From the NCBI RefSeq assembly GCF_011752935.1, contig NZ_VWWO01000001.1, positions 2,108,001 to 2,172,000 of the forward strand: a DNA stretch of 64,000 nucleotides, given 5' to 3'. Below the pieces are notes generated by a model. It was not told where the DNA came from. It ran no database searches and saw only the letters and a program-made list of their open reading frames with translations. The position numbers and the translations under genes are program-made. This stretch comes from Chitinophaga sp. Cy-1792. GTDB taxonomy: Bacteria > Bacteroidota > Bacteroidia > Chitinophagales > Chitinophagaceae. Shown here in pieces: positions 9,042 to 16,035 of the stretch (position 1 is its first letter; the number at the start of each line of letters is the position of its first letter).

Positions 9042-9260
9042 ATGAAAAAAGTATTTGTATTCGCAATCGCTGCTGGTATGTTCTTCGTAGCTTGTAATGG
9101 TGGTAAATCTGCTTCTACTGACTCAACTGCTACTGCGCCAGTAGACACTATGGCTGCTGCTCCAGTTGCAACTCCAGCTGATTCTTCTGCTGCTGTTGAC
9201 ACTGCTGCTAAAGCTCCAGTTGCTGATTCTGCTGCTGTTGCTGCTCCAGCTGCTAAGTAA
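9042..9260 (+). CDS. Small Ala/Pro/Ser/Thr-rich lipoprotein
   Basis: The 72-residue precursor begins MKKVFVFAIAAGMFFVACNGG, a lipoprotein signal peptide with lipobox FVAC (Cys at residue 18). The mature peptide of about 55 residues is almost entirely Ala, Pro, Thr, Ser, Val and Asp, so it is probably a flexible extended chain anchored in a membrane. The Ala codons are nearly all GCT, the Pro codons mostly CCA and the Val codons mostly GTT. This strong bias, with a near-consensus promoter and its own terminator, suggests very high expression. The size and abundance signature recall Braun-type small lipoproteins, but there is no heptad repeat or C-terminal Lys-Arg/Tyr motif. An upstream in-frame ATG at 8988 lies inside the promoter and is rejected. 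Confidence 0.78.
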   Translation: MKKVFVFAIAAGMFFVACNGGKSASTDSTATAPVDTMAAAPVATPADSSAAVDTAAKAPVADSAAVAAPAAK

Positions 9261-9301
9261 GAGATTATTTTATAATAATATCTTTCTTGCAAGAAATTGA
9301 G

Positions 9302-9329
9302 AAGTCCATCGCTAGTCGATGGACTTTTT
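9302..9329 (+). terminator. Terminator of the small lipoprotein gene
   Basis: A 10-bp stem (9302-9311 with 9317-9326) with a 5-nt loop runs into a T tract, 42 bp after the stop codon of the small lipoprotein. Confidence 0.85.
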
Positions 9330-9373
9330 AATTTGTACCATACACAAGATACATCCTCCTTTGTCGCTGCTAA

Positions 9374-9478
9374 GCGAAGCGTTCCCCGCCCCGGAGGGGC
9401 GGAACGAAAAAGCCGATAGCGAAGCTATCGGCTTAAAATAATATCAAATTTCCGCGCGAAGCGCGGCGGCTACCGCCG
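9374..9478. repeat. Cluster of five tight palindromes
   Basis: In this 105-bp stretch are GC-GAA-GC (9374-9380), CCGCCCC-GGA-GGGGCGG (9386-9402), an 11-bp perfect stem with a GAA loop (9410-9434), CCGCGC-GAA-GCGCGG (9452-9466) and CGGCGG-CTA-CCGCCG (9464-9478, overlapping the previous one). The stem at 9410-9434 is followed on the minus strand by T residues and may end the SirB1-like gene's transcript. The others have no T run. The loop type GCGAAGC is known to make exceptionally stable single-strand DNA hairpins. Confidence 0.7.
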
Positions 9479-9491
9479 GGAAATAATCGAT

Positions 9492-10364
9492 TTAATCCTC
9501 CAGCATACTGCTCAGGTTAGCTAACTCATCCTGCCTGTACCTGTCTTTATCCTCTTTAAAGCATTTCGCCAGCTCATCTATGAGCAACTGAATCACTCTT
9601 TTGTTAGACTGTGGCTTGAAATAACTAGGCACAGAAGGTACTGAAACCCTTTTCAGGTAGGTGTCTACATCCTGCTGGGTGTAGATCTGTCCCTGGATGG
9701 GATCTATAAAGAACAGTATCCTGTAGTCGTCTGGTTCTATTGGCTCCGAGAAATCCACGAAGGAGTCGAAATAGGCCAGTATGAACTGACGGGGAATATT
9801 AACGGCATATACCGGCAGATCGAGCATACTGCACAGTGCCTGGTAAATGATACCGTTGGTAAAAGGATTGCCTTTTTTAGACTCTATCACCTGGTTGATA
9901 AAGAACTGGTTCTTGCGCTGGTAGGAGACTTCTTCTCCTTTCAGGCCGAAATAGTTATATATCATGCTGTTCAGCACATTGATCTGTTCCAGTGGAGTCA
10001 GATAATTATTTAGTTCCAGCCAGATATTACGTTTGATACGTTCTATCTCTGTCATTACCTGGGTGGGCGACAAGTCAGGGAACTGATATTTGGCAATGAG
10101 AATGGCACCTTCCAGTAATTCCGGCATTTCCAGCTGACTCCAGGCGCGCAGGGCGCCTTGCAGGTCCTGGTAATGTACCCGGTGGATAAGCAGTTCTATT
10201 CGCTCCTGTATTGATTCCTCAACTGTATTCTCCCACAGGTTTTCCAGGTTAGGAATGATTTCCTTGCCATAGAGTAATATCTTATTGGCAACGGTATCAA
10301 AAACTTCCTGATCCGGATCATCCAACAGGTGGAACAAAGCGTTTATTTCTCTGTTTTCGCGCAT
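9492..10364 (-). CDS. SirB1-family transglutaminase-like protein
   Basis: The 290-residue protein matches the SirB1 N-terminal / transglutaminase-core 2 family: a helical N-terminal part (about residues 1-100), then a segment with YFGLKGEEVSYQRKNQFFINQVIESKKGNPFTNGIIYQAL (given here only as a family landmark at about residues 133-172) and LPVYAVNIPRQFILAY. The first half resembles HEAT-like repeats. The catalytic Cys of true transglutaminases is not evident at the usual place, so enzymatic activity is doubtful. Related genes sit beside peptide-chain release methylase genes in enterobacteria; the role is unknown. It lies 53 bp downstream of topA on the same strand and probably shares its transcript. 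Confidence 0.75.
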   Translation of the reverse strand: MRENREINALFHLLDDPDQEVFDTVANKILLYGKEIIPNLENLWENTVEESIQERIELLIHRVHYQDLQGALRAWSQLEMPELLEGAILIAKYQFPDLSPTQVMTEIERIKRNIWLELNNYLTPLEQINVLNSMIYNYFGLKGEEVSYQRKNQFFINQVIESKKGNPFTNGIIYQALCSMLDLPVYAVNIPRQFILAYFDSFVDFSEPIEPDDYRILFFIDPIQGQIYTQQDVDTYLKRVSVPSVPSYFKPQSNKRVIQLLIDELAKCFKEDKDRYRQDELANLSSMLED

Positions 10365-10417
10365 GTCAACTGTGTAACAATGGTCAATCTCTCCGCCAGT
10401 ATGTCCGGAGCCGAGGG

Positions 10418-12772
10418 TTACTCGGCTTTCTTCTTCCTTGGCGGAGCTTTCTTTTTAGGAGGATTGGCTTTCGCTTCTTCGATAATAGCTTTTGCTTCTT
10501 CTACCGTTATGTCGGCGGCCTGGTCTATCTTTTCCTTTGGAATTTTGAAATTCTTCAGGCCTTGTTTGATATATGGACCATAAGGACCTTTTAAAATCTG
10601 GATTTTTTCTTTTTCAAATACCTTGATGGTACGTTCGTCTTTGGCAGTGCGTTTTTCAACGATCAGCGGTGCGATTTCGTCCAGCTCAACGGTGTAAGGG
10701 TCCATTTCTTTTTTCAGGGAATAGAACTTCTTATCATGTTGTGCATAAGGACCGAATCTGCCGATGTTGATGATTACGTCTGAATCTTCGAACTGGCCGA
10801 GGTTACGAGGCAAACGGAATAATTCCATTGCATCTTCCAGGCTGATGGTTTCGATGCTCTGGGTAGGTTTCAGCTTGGCGAAGCGTGGTTTTTCCTCATC
10901 TTCTGCCTGACCGATCTGGATCATCGGGCCATAGCGGCCCATACGTGCCACGATTGGTTTGCCGGTAGATTCTTCTACACCCAGCTGGCGTTCTCCTTTT
11001 ACGCGCTCGGCGTTTTCGAGGGTATTGGCCACATCTTTATGGAAAGGCTGGTAGAATTCTGCCAGCATATCGTTCCAAACCTTTTTACCATGGGCGATTT
11101 CATCGAATTCACCTTCAATCTTTGCAGTGAAACCGTAGTCCATTACAGAGTTGAAGTATTGGTTCAGGAAGTCGGTCACGATCATTCCAAGGTCTGTCGG
11201 GAACAATTTAGACTTTTCCGCTCCGGTATTTTCGCTGTCGGTATTTTTTGTGAGTTTATCTGCTTTCAGCGTCAGGATGCGGAATTCTCTTTTTATGCCT
11301 TCCTTGTCCCTTTTTTCCACGTATCCGCGTTTCTGGATGGTGGTAATGGTAGGTGCATAAGTAGATGGGCGGCCGATGCCAAGCTCTTCGAGCTTTTTCA
11401 CGAGGCTGGCCTCTGTATATCTTGGTGCAGGACGGGAGAAACGCTCGGTAGCTTTCATTTCCTTCAGGTCCAGCGACTGTTTTACGGCCAGTGGAGGTAA
11501 GGAACCTTCCTGTGTATCGTCTTCATTGACATCTTCATCATCGTGGCTCTCCATATATACTTTGAGGAACCCGTCGAATTTCAGCACTTCACCACTGGCA
11601 GTCAGCTCTTCGTGGTTGGTGGAGATATCGATTTTTGCGATGGTTTTTTCCAGTTCAGCGTCCGACATCTGGCTGGCGATGGTACGCTTCCAGATGAGCT
11701 CATAGAGTTTGCGGGCATCGCTGTCGTCTACGGTGGTATTTTCCATGTAGGTAGGACGGATGGCCTCGTGCGCCTCCTGGGCGGACTCGTTTTTATTCTT
11801 GAACTTTCTGTACTGGTGGTATTTCTCTCCGTAATTACCTACGATCGCTTTCTGGATATCTCCGATCGCGGTATCAGACAGGTTGACAGAGTCCGTACGC
11901 ATGTAGGTAATGTTACCGCTTTCGTAGAGTTTCTGTGCCAGCAACATGGTTTTGGATACGCTGTATCCCAGTTTGCGGCTGGCTTCCTGCTGCAGGGTGG
12001 AGGTGGTAAAAGGGGCAGCCGGGGATTTCTTTCCTGGCTTAACCTGGATATCCTTTACCGTATATGCGGCGCCTACACATTGTGTGAGGAATTTCTCCGC
12101 ATCTTCGGCTGTTTTGAACTTGTTGGGGCCTTCAGCTTTGAAGGAAATGCTCTTACCGTTAATATCTTTACCGGTAAACCAGGCTTCTACTTTGAAGGTA
12201 CTGGTGGCGTTGAAGGCATTGATTTCTCTTTCTCTTTCAACGATGAGGCGTACAGCCACAGACTGTACACGACCGGCGGAGAGCGAGTTACGCATGCTCA
12301 TCTTACGCCAGAGAACAGGAGAAAGCTCAAAGCCTACGATTCTATCCAGTATACGGCGGGCCTGCTGTGCATTTACGCGGTCCATATCCAGCTTACGTGG
12401 ATGTGCTACCGCATTTTCAATGGCAGGCTTGGTGATTTCGTGGAAAACAATACGTTTGGTATTTTTTGGATCAAGGCCTAAAACCTCACACAAATGCCAT
12501 GAAATGGCTTCCCCCTCACGGTCCTCATCCGTTGCCAACCATACCTCGTCGGTATCTTTGGCCAGCTTCTTCAGGTCTTTTACAACCTTTTCCTTATCTT
12601 CCGGTATAACATATTTTGGCTTGAAGTTATTATCGATATCAATCCCCATGTCGTCCTTCTCCAGATCACGGATGTGACCAAAGCAGGATTTGACTTCAAA
12701 GTCCTTTCCCAGGATCTTTTCAATGGTTTTGGCCTTTGCTGGGGACTCAACTATAACTAAATTTTTTGCCAT
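10418..12772 (-). CDS. topA: DNA topoisomerase I
   Basis: TopA relaxes negative supercoils by a transient single-strand break. The 784-residue protein starts with the Toprim domain (about residues 1-120: IVESPAKAKTIEK, then the acidic DEDREGE metal site). The type IA core follows, with the active-site Tyr290 in GNITYMRTDS. The C-terminus carries three GRYGP/GRFGP/GPYGP-type topoisomerase C-terminal repeats (about 610-760) instead of zinc fingers, usual for Bacteroidota, then a Lys/Pro-rich tail (KKKAPPRKKKAE) likely to bind DNA. The ATG at 12772 begins MAKNLVIVES, the conserved start. The SirB1-like gene follows on the same strand. Confidence 0.97.
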   Translation of the reverse strand: MAKNLVIVESPAKAKTIEKILGKDFEVKSCFGHIRDLEKDDMGIDIDNNFKPKYVIPEDKEKVVKDLKKLAKDTDEVWLATDEDREGEAISWHLCEVLGLDPKNTKRIVFHEITKPAIENAVAHPRKLDMDRVNAQQARRILDRIVGFELSPVLWRKMSMRNSLSAGRVQSVAVRLIVEREREINAFNATSTFKVEAWFTGKDINGKSISFKAEGPNKFKTAEDAEKFLTQCVGAAYTVKDIQVKPGKKSPAAPFTTSTLQQEASRKLGYSVSKTMLLAQKLYESGNITYMRTDSVNLSDTAIGDIQKAIVGNYGEKYHQYRKFKNKNESAQEAHEAIRPTYMENTTVDDSDARKLYELIWKRTIASQMSDAELEKTIAKIDISTNHEELTASGEVLKFDGFLKVYMESHDDEDVNEDDTQEGSLPPLAVKQSLDLKEMKATERFSRPAPRYTEASLVKKLEELGIGRPSTYAPTITTIQKRGYVEKRDKEGIKREFRILTLKADKLTKNTDSENTGAEKSKLFPTDLGMIVTDFLNQYFNSVMDYGFTAKIEGEFDEIAHGKKVWNDMLAEFYQPFHKDVANTLENAERVKGERQLGVEESTGKPIVARMGRYGPMIQIGQAEDEEKPRFAKLKPTQSIETISLEDAMELFRLPRNLGQFEDSDVIINIGRFGPYAQHDKKFYSLKKEMDPYTVELDEIAPLIVEKRTAKDERTIKVFEKEKIQILKGPYGPYIKQGLKNFKIPKEKIDQAADITVEEAKAIIEEAKANPPKKKAPPRKKKAE

Positions 12773-12991
12773 GTATGCTTCTTTAATATGCTGCTAAATA
12801 CGCAATTTTTCGTAAAATAATAGCCTTACGAATTCTGCAAGTATAAAAAAGTACCTTGAAAATAAAAAATAAGGTATCATTAATACTTTAAATTCACTCG
12901 TAATGTAAGGAAAAAAACGACTACCACCGTAAACGCAGTATATTGGCGGTTTGAATCCCTCATTATCTACATTATAATTAAAAAAATAATA

Positions 12992-13759
12992 ATGGATATT
13001 GTTATTATCGGAACGGGAAATATCGCTCACTGTTTCGGACACCTGCTGAAAATTCACGGACACCAGATTACGCAGATCATTGGAAGAAACCCCGATCGTG
13101 CTGCCGAATTGGCGGAAATGCTTCATGCTCCCTTTACGACCGATTTGCTGGATATTAATATGGAGGCAGACATGTACCTCCTGGCGGTATCAGACGCGGC
13201 GTATCCCATGTTAAATGACGAATTACGCCTGGGCCGCCGTATGGTTGCCCATACTGCCGGCGCCGTTCCGCTGAGTGCCATCTCCCGGATATCTTCCAAC
13301 ATCGGCGTAATATACCCGCTGCAATCTATACGTAAGGAAGTAAAAAATTACCCGCCTATACCGATTATGCTGGAGGCCAGTAATGATGATGTGCTCAAAA
13401 GACTACAGGCCCTGGCCCAGAGTATCGCCTCCAGGATCGAAGTGACAGATTCCCATCAACGCCTCCAATATCACCTGACAGCGGTATTGTGCAATAACTT
13501 CACCAACCACCTGATCGCAAGGGCCAAAGCCTACTGCGATCATGAACAGCTCGACTTCACCCTGCTGCAGCCCATCATACGGGAAACCTTCGACCGGCTG
13601 GAGAAATATCCCCCGGAGTCGGTACAGACAGGCCCGGCCATCCGCCAGGACGAAGCTACCATGGAGCTGCACCGGAACCTGCTGGCCAACGACGAATACC
13701 TCCAGCTGGTATACACCGTTCTGTCGGACAGCATCTATAACTTCCATGAAAAGCGATAG
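12992..13759 (+). CDS. DUF2520 Rossmann-fold oxidoreductase-like protein
   Basis: The 255-residue protein opens with a dinucleotide-binding motif (IVIIGTGNIAHCFG, Gly-x-Gly-x-x-Ala) and has the two-part architecture of DUF2520 proteins: a Rossmann NADP-binding domain (about 1-115) and an all-helical C-terminal domain (about 125-250, with the conserved ...AVLCNNFTNHLI... helix). These proteins resemble F420-dependent NADP reductases and 6-phosphogluconate-dehydrogenase-like folds, but the substrate is not known. It heads a four-gene run with kdsC, a UbiA-like gene and maf on the plus strand. Confidence 0.82.
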   Translation: MDIVIIGTGNIAHCFGHLLKIHGHQITQIIGRNPDRAAELAEMLHAPFTTDLLDINMEADMYLLAVSDAAYPMLNDELRLGRRMVAHTAGAVPLSAISRISSNIGVIYPLQSIRKEVKNYPPIPIMLEASNDDVLKRLQALAQSIASRIEVTDSHQRLQYHLTAVLCNNFTNHLIARAKAYCDHEQLDFTLLQPIIRETFDRLEKYPPESVQTGPAIRQDEATMELHRNLLANDEYLQLVYTVLSDSIYNFHEKR

Positions 13760-13807
13760 GGACAGTAGGTGCGTGTTAGTGCATTATTCGTATTTTCGCC
13801 ACCGACT

Positions 13808-14329
13808 ATGAACATATTATCACTTTTTAAGCCGGTAACCACCTTCGTACTGGATGTGGATGGTGTGCTGACAGATGGCACCCTGCAATTATTACCGGGA
13901 GGGGAAATGTCCCGCAGAATGAATATTAAGGATGGCTATGCCATGCAGCTGGCGGTTAAGAAAGGTTATCGCGTAGTGATTATTTCAGGTGGCAAATCTG
14001 AAAGTGTGGTCAGCCGGCTACAAGGCCTGGGCATTAAAGATATATATGTAGGCGTGCAGGATAAGAAAGAAAAACTGCAGGATTACGTATTTGAGAATGA
14101 TCTTCGCTGGGATGAGATATTATATATGGGAGATGATATCCCCGATTATGCCCCTATGCAACTGGTAGCCCTGCCTACCTGTCCTGCAGATGCGGCGCCT
14201 GAAATTAAAAGTATTTCCAGGTATATCTCCCCGTTAGGCGGCGGACAGGGTTGTGTCAGAGATATTATGGAGAAGGTACTGAAGCTGAATGGCCACTGGC
14301 TGCTGGACGAAGGCATTGCTTCAAAATAA
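13808..14329 (+). CDS. kdsC: 3-deoxy-D-manno-octulosonate 8-phosphate phosphatase
   Basis: KdsC removes phosphate from KDO-8-P, giving KDO for lipopolysaccharide inner core. The 173-residue protein is a HAD phosphatase of the small tetrameric type: motif I DVDGVLTDG (nucleophile Asp followed by the acid/base Asp), motif II IISGGKSE, Lys in the QDKKEKL region, and motif IV MGDDIPD. It has no cap domain, as expected. ATG 13808 is chosen; the frame extends upstream to a GTG at 13769, but that adds 13 unlikely residues. It sits 48 bp after the DUF2520 gene. Confidence 0.9.
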   Translation: MNILSLFKPVTTFVLDVDGVLTDGTLQLLPGGEMSRRMNIKDGYAMQLAVKKGYRVVIISGGKSESVVSRLQGLGIKDIYVGVQDKKEKLQDYVFENDLRWDEILYMGDDIPDYAPMQLVALPTCPADAAPEIKSISRYISPLGGGQGCVRDIMEKVLKLNGHWLLDEGIASK

Positions 14330-14371
14330 CCTGTATCTCCCGACAAATTATATTAGAAAACAATTTATCCC

Positions 14372-15313
14372 ATGAAGCTCTGGGCTGCATTTTTTAAATT
14401 AATCAGATATCCCAATCTGCTTTATATCGCCCTCACACAGTTTCTGTTGCAGTACTGTGTAGTAGCGCCTGTAATGCATAGTTACGGGGAGGAACCTTCC
14501 CTGTCTGTGGGTCAGTTCATATTGCTTTGCCTTTCTACGGTATTAATTGCTGCTGCCGGCTATATTATCAATGATTATTTTGATATTAATATAGATATCG
14601 TCAACAAGCCCGACAAAATGATATTGGATAAGGTGATCAGCCGTCGCTGGGCGATGGCCTGGCATACCATATTAAATATGACGGGCGTGTCGCTGGGCTT
14701 TATCGTTGCCTGGGGTACCGGCCAGATTTACCTGGGCTTCATCCAGGTGATCTGTTCCCTGTTGTTGTGGTTTTATTCTACCTCTTTCAAAAGACAGGCT
14801 TTAATCGGTAATGTGGTGACCTCCCTGCTCACAGCACTGGCAGTGGTAGTGGTAGGTTTCTACGAAAAGCAGATTTACCATAGCCTGGAAGCCATTATGG
14901 CTCCGGTAGGCCGCAAGCTGATACAGATCATTGGCGTATATGCCCTGTTTGCCTTTATCATTTCCATGGTCCGTGAAATCGTGAAAGACCTGGAAGATAT
15001 GATCGGCGACAGCAAAGATGGTTGTCGCACCATCCCTATCATCTGGGGGGTGTTGGCCGCAAAACGCTTCTGTAACATATTACTGCTGGCTTTACAGGTA
15101 ACCATTATTTTAGTAGAAATACGTGTATGGATGTTTGGCTGGTACCTGGCCATCGGCTACCTGCTGCTTTTCGTGCAGCTGCCATGTATCTATGTGTATA
15201 TGCGATTAAAAGCCGCCAACACAGCAGCGGAGTACCATAAAGTGAGCTCACTGGTGAAACTGGTGATGCTGACGGGTATCTTATCTATGATCTTCTTTAA
15301 ACTATTTCTATAA
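14372..15313 (+). CDS. UbiA-family prenyltransferase
   Basis: The 313-residue integral membrane protein has about eight or nine hydrophobic helices and both Asp-rich motifs of the UbiA superfamily: NDYFDINIDIVNKPDK (about residues 66-81) and DLEDMIGDSKDG (about 208-219), which bind the Mg-diphosphate of the prenyl donor. Bacteroidota homologues are commonly annotated as geranylgeranylglycerol-phosphate geranylgeranyltransferase. The acceptor in this organism cannot be told from sequence; a menaquinone-type or lipid role is possible. Its stop codon is directly followed by the ATG of maf, so the two are translationally linked. Confidence 0.85.
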   Translation: MKLWAAFFKLIRYPNLLYIALTQFLLQYCVVAPVMHSYGEEPSLSVGQFILLCLSTVLIAAAGYIINDYFDINIDIVNKPDKMILDKVISRRWAMAWHTILNMTGVSLGFIVAWGTGQIYLGFIQVICSLLLWFYSTSFKRQALIGNVVTSLLTALAVVVVGFYEKQIYHSLEAIMAPVGRKLIQIIGVYALFAFIISMVREIVKDLEDMIGDSKDGCRTIPIIWGVLAAKRFCNILLLALQVTIILVEIRVWMFGWYLAIGYLLLFVQLPCIYVYMRLKAANTAAEYHKVSSLVKLVMLTGILSMIFFKLFL

Positions 15314-15883
15314 ATGTATAATGGTGCGCCGGTGATACTGGCTTCACAATCTCCCAGAAGAAAACAATTACTGGAACAGGCGGGTATTCCGTTTACCATT
15401 AAGGTAGCTGATACCGACGAATCTTTTCCTGAAACCATGCCTATCCCGGAAATACCGGTATACATTGCACGTCAGAAGGCTGCGGTAATACAGGCATTGT
15501 CTGCCCCAACGGATACCATTGTAGCTGCTGATACGGTAGTGGTATTGGACGAGACCATTATAGGCAAGCCTAAAGACCGGGAAGATGCTATCCGCATACT
15601 GACTGCGCTTAGCGGAAGAGAGCATCGGGTAATCACCGGTGTGGTGATTGTCAGGGGAGATAAGGAAATTGCGTTTTCCAAAGAAACAGGTGTTTTCTTC
15701 AAACCGCTTACACAACCACAGATAGAATTCTATATAGATAATTACAAACCTTATGATAAAGCCGGCGCCTATGCTATCCAGGAATGGATCGGTGCCGTGG
15801 CGATTGATAAGATCGAAGGCTGCTTTTATAATGTCATGGGCTTGCCGGTGAGCAGGGTAGTAGAGGAACTGGAACGATTCTAA
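15314..15883 (+). CDS. maf: Maf nucleoside triphosphate pyrophosphatase
   Basis: Maf hydrolyses non-canonical or excess nucleoside triphosphates to monophosphates (dTTP/UTP pyrophosphatase class) and is linked with septum inhibition. The 189-residue protein shows the N-terminal ASQSPRRKQLLEQAGIPF motif with Ser and paired Arg, the catalytic Asp in AADTVV, the KPKDREDA loop, and IEGCFYNVMGLPVSR near the end. All are in normal positions and the length is typical. The ATG starts at the base after the UbiA-like gene's stop codon. A strong terminator follows, closing the operon. Confidence 0.92.
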   Translation: MYNGAPVILASQSPRRKQLLEQAGIPFTIKVADTDESFPETMPIPEIPVYIARQKAAVIQALSAPTDTIVAADTVVVLDETIIGKPKDREDAIRILTALSGREHRVITGVVIVRGDKEIAFSKETGVFFKPLTQPQIEFYIDNYKPYDKAGAYAIQEWIGAVAIDKIEGCFYNVMGLPVSRVVEELERF

Positions 15884-15899
15884 TCCAATAGATTATAAC

Positions 15900-15939
15900 A
15901 GCGGGTGTATCAAAAGCTTTTGGTACACCCGCTTTTTTT
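15900..15939 (+). terminator. Terminator of the DUF2520-kdsC-UbiA-maf run
   Basis: An outer 10-bp stem (15900-15909 with 15924-15933) continues through a T-G wobble into the self-complementary CAAAAGCTTTTG core and is followed by seven T. Confidence 0.9.
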
Positions 15940-16035
15940 ATGTCTGCATGTGTAAAAATACTGTCCGGAATTTTAGTATTTGTTAACCGTTTATTATATT
16001 AGATAGATAAGAACCCTCGACTTAAACCCTGAACA

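Noticed and set aside
9026..9292. Antisense 88-residue reading frame opposite the small lipoprotein
   Set aside because: A by-product of the GCT/CCA-rich low-complexity gene; no promoter or signal supports it.
11543..12481. Plus-strand 312-residue frame opposite topA
   Set aside because: Antisense shadow of topA, whose conserved domains fill the other strand.
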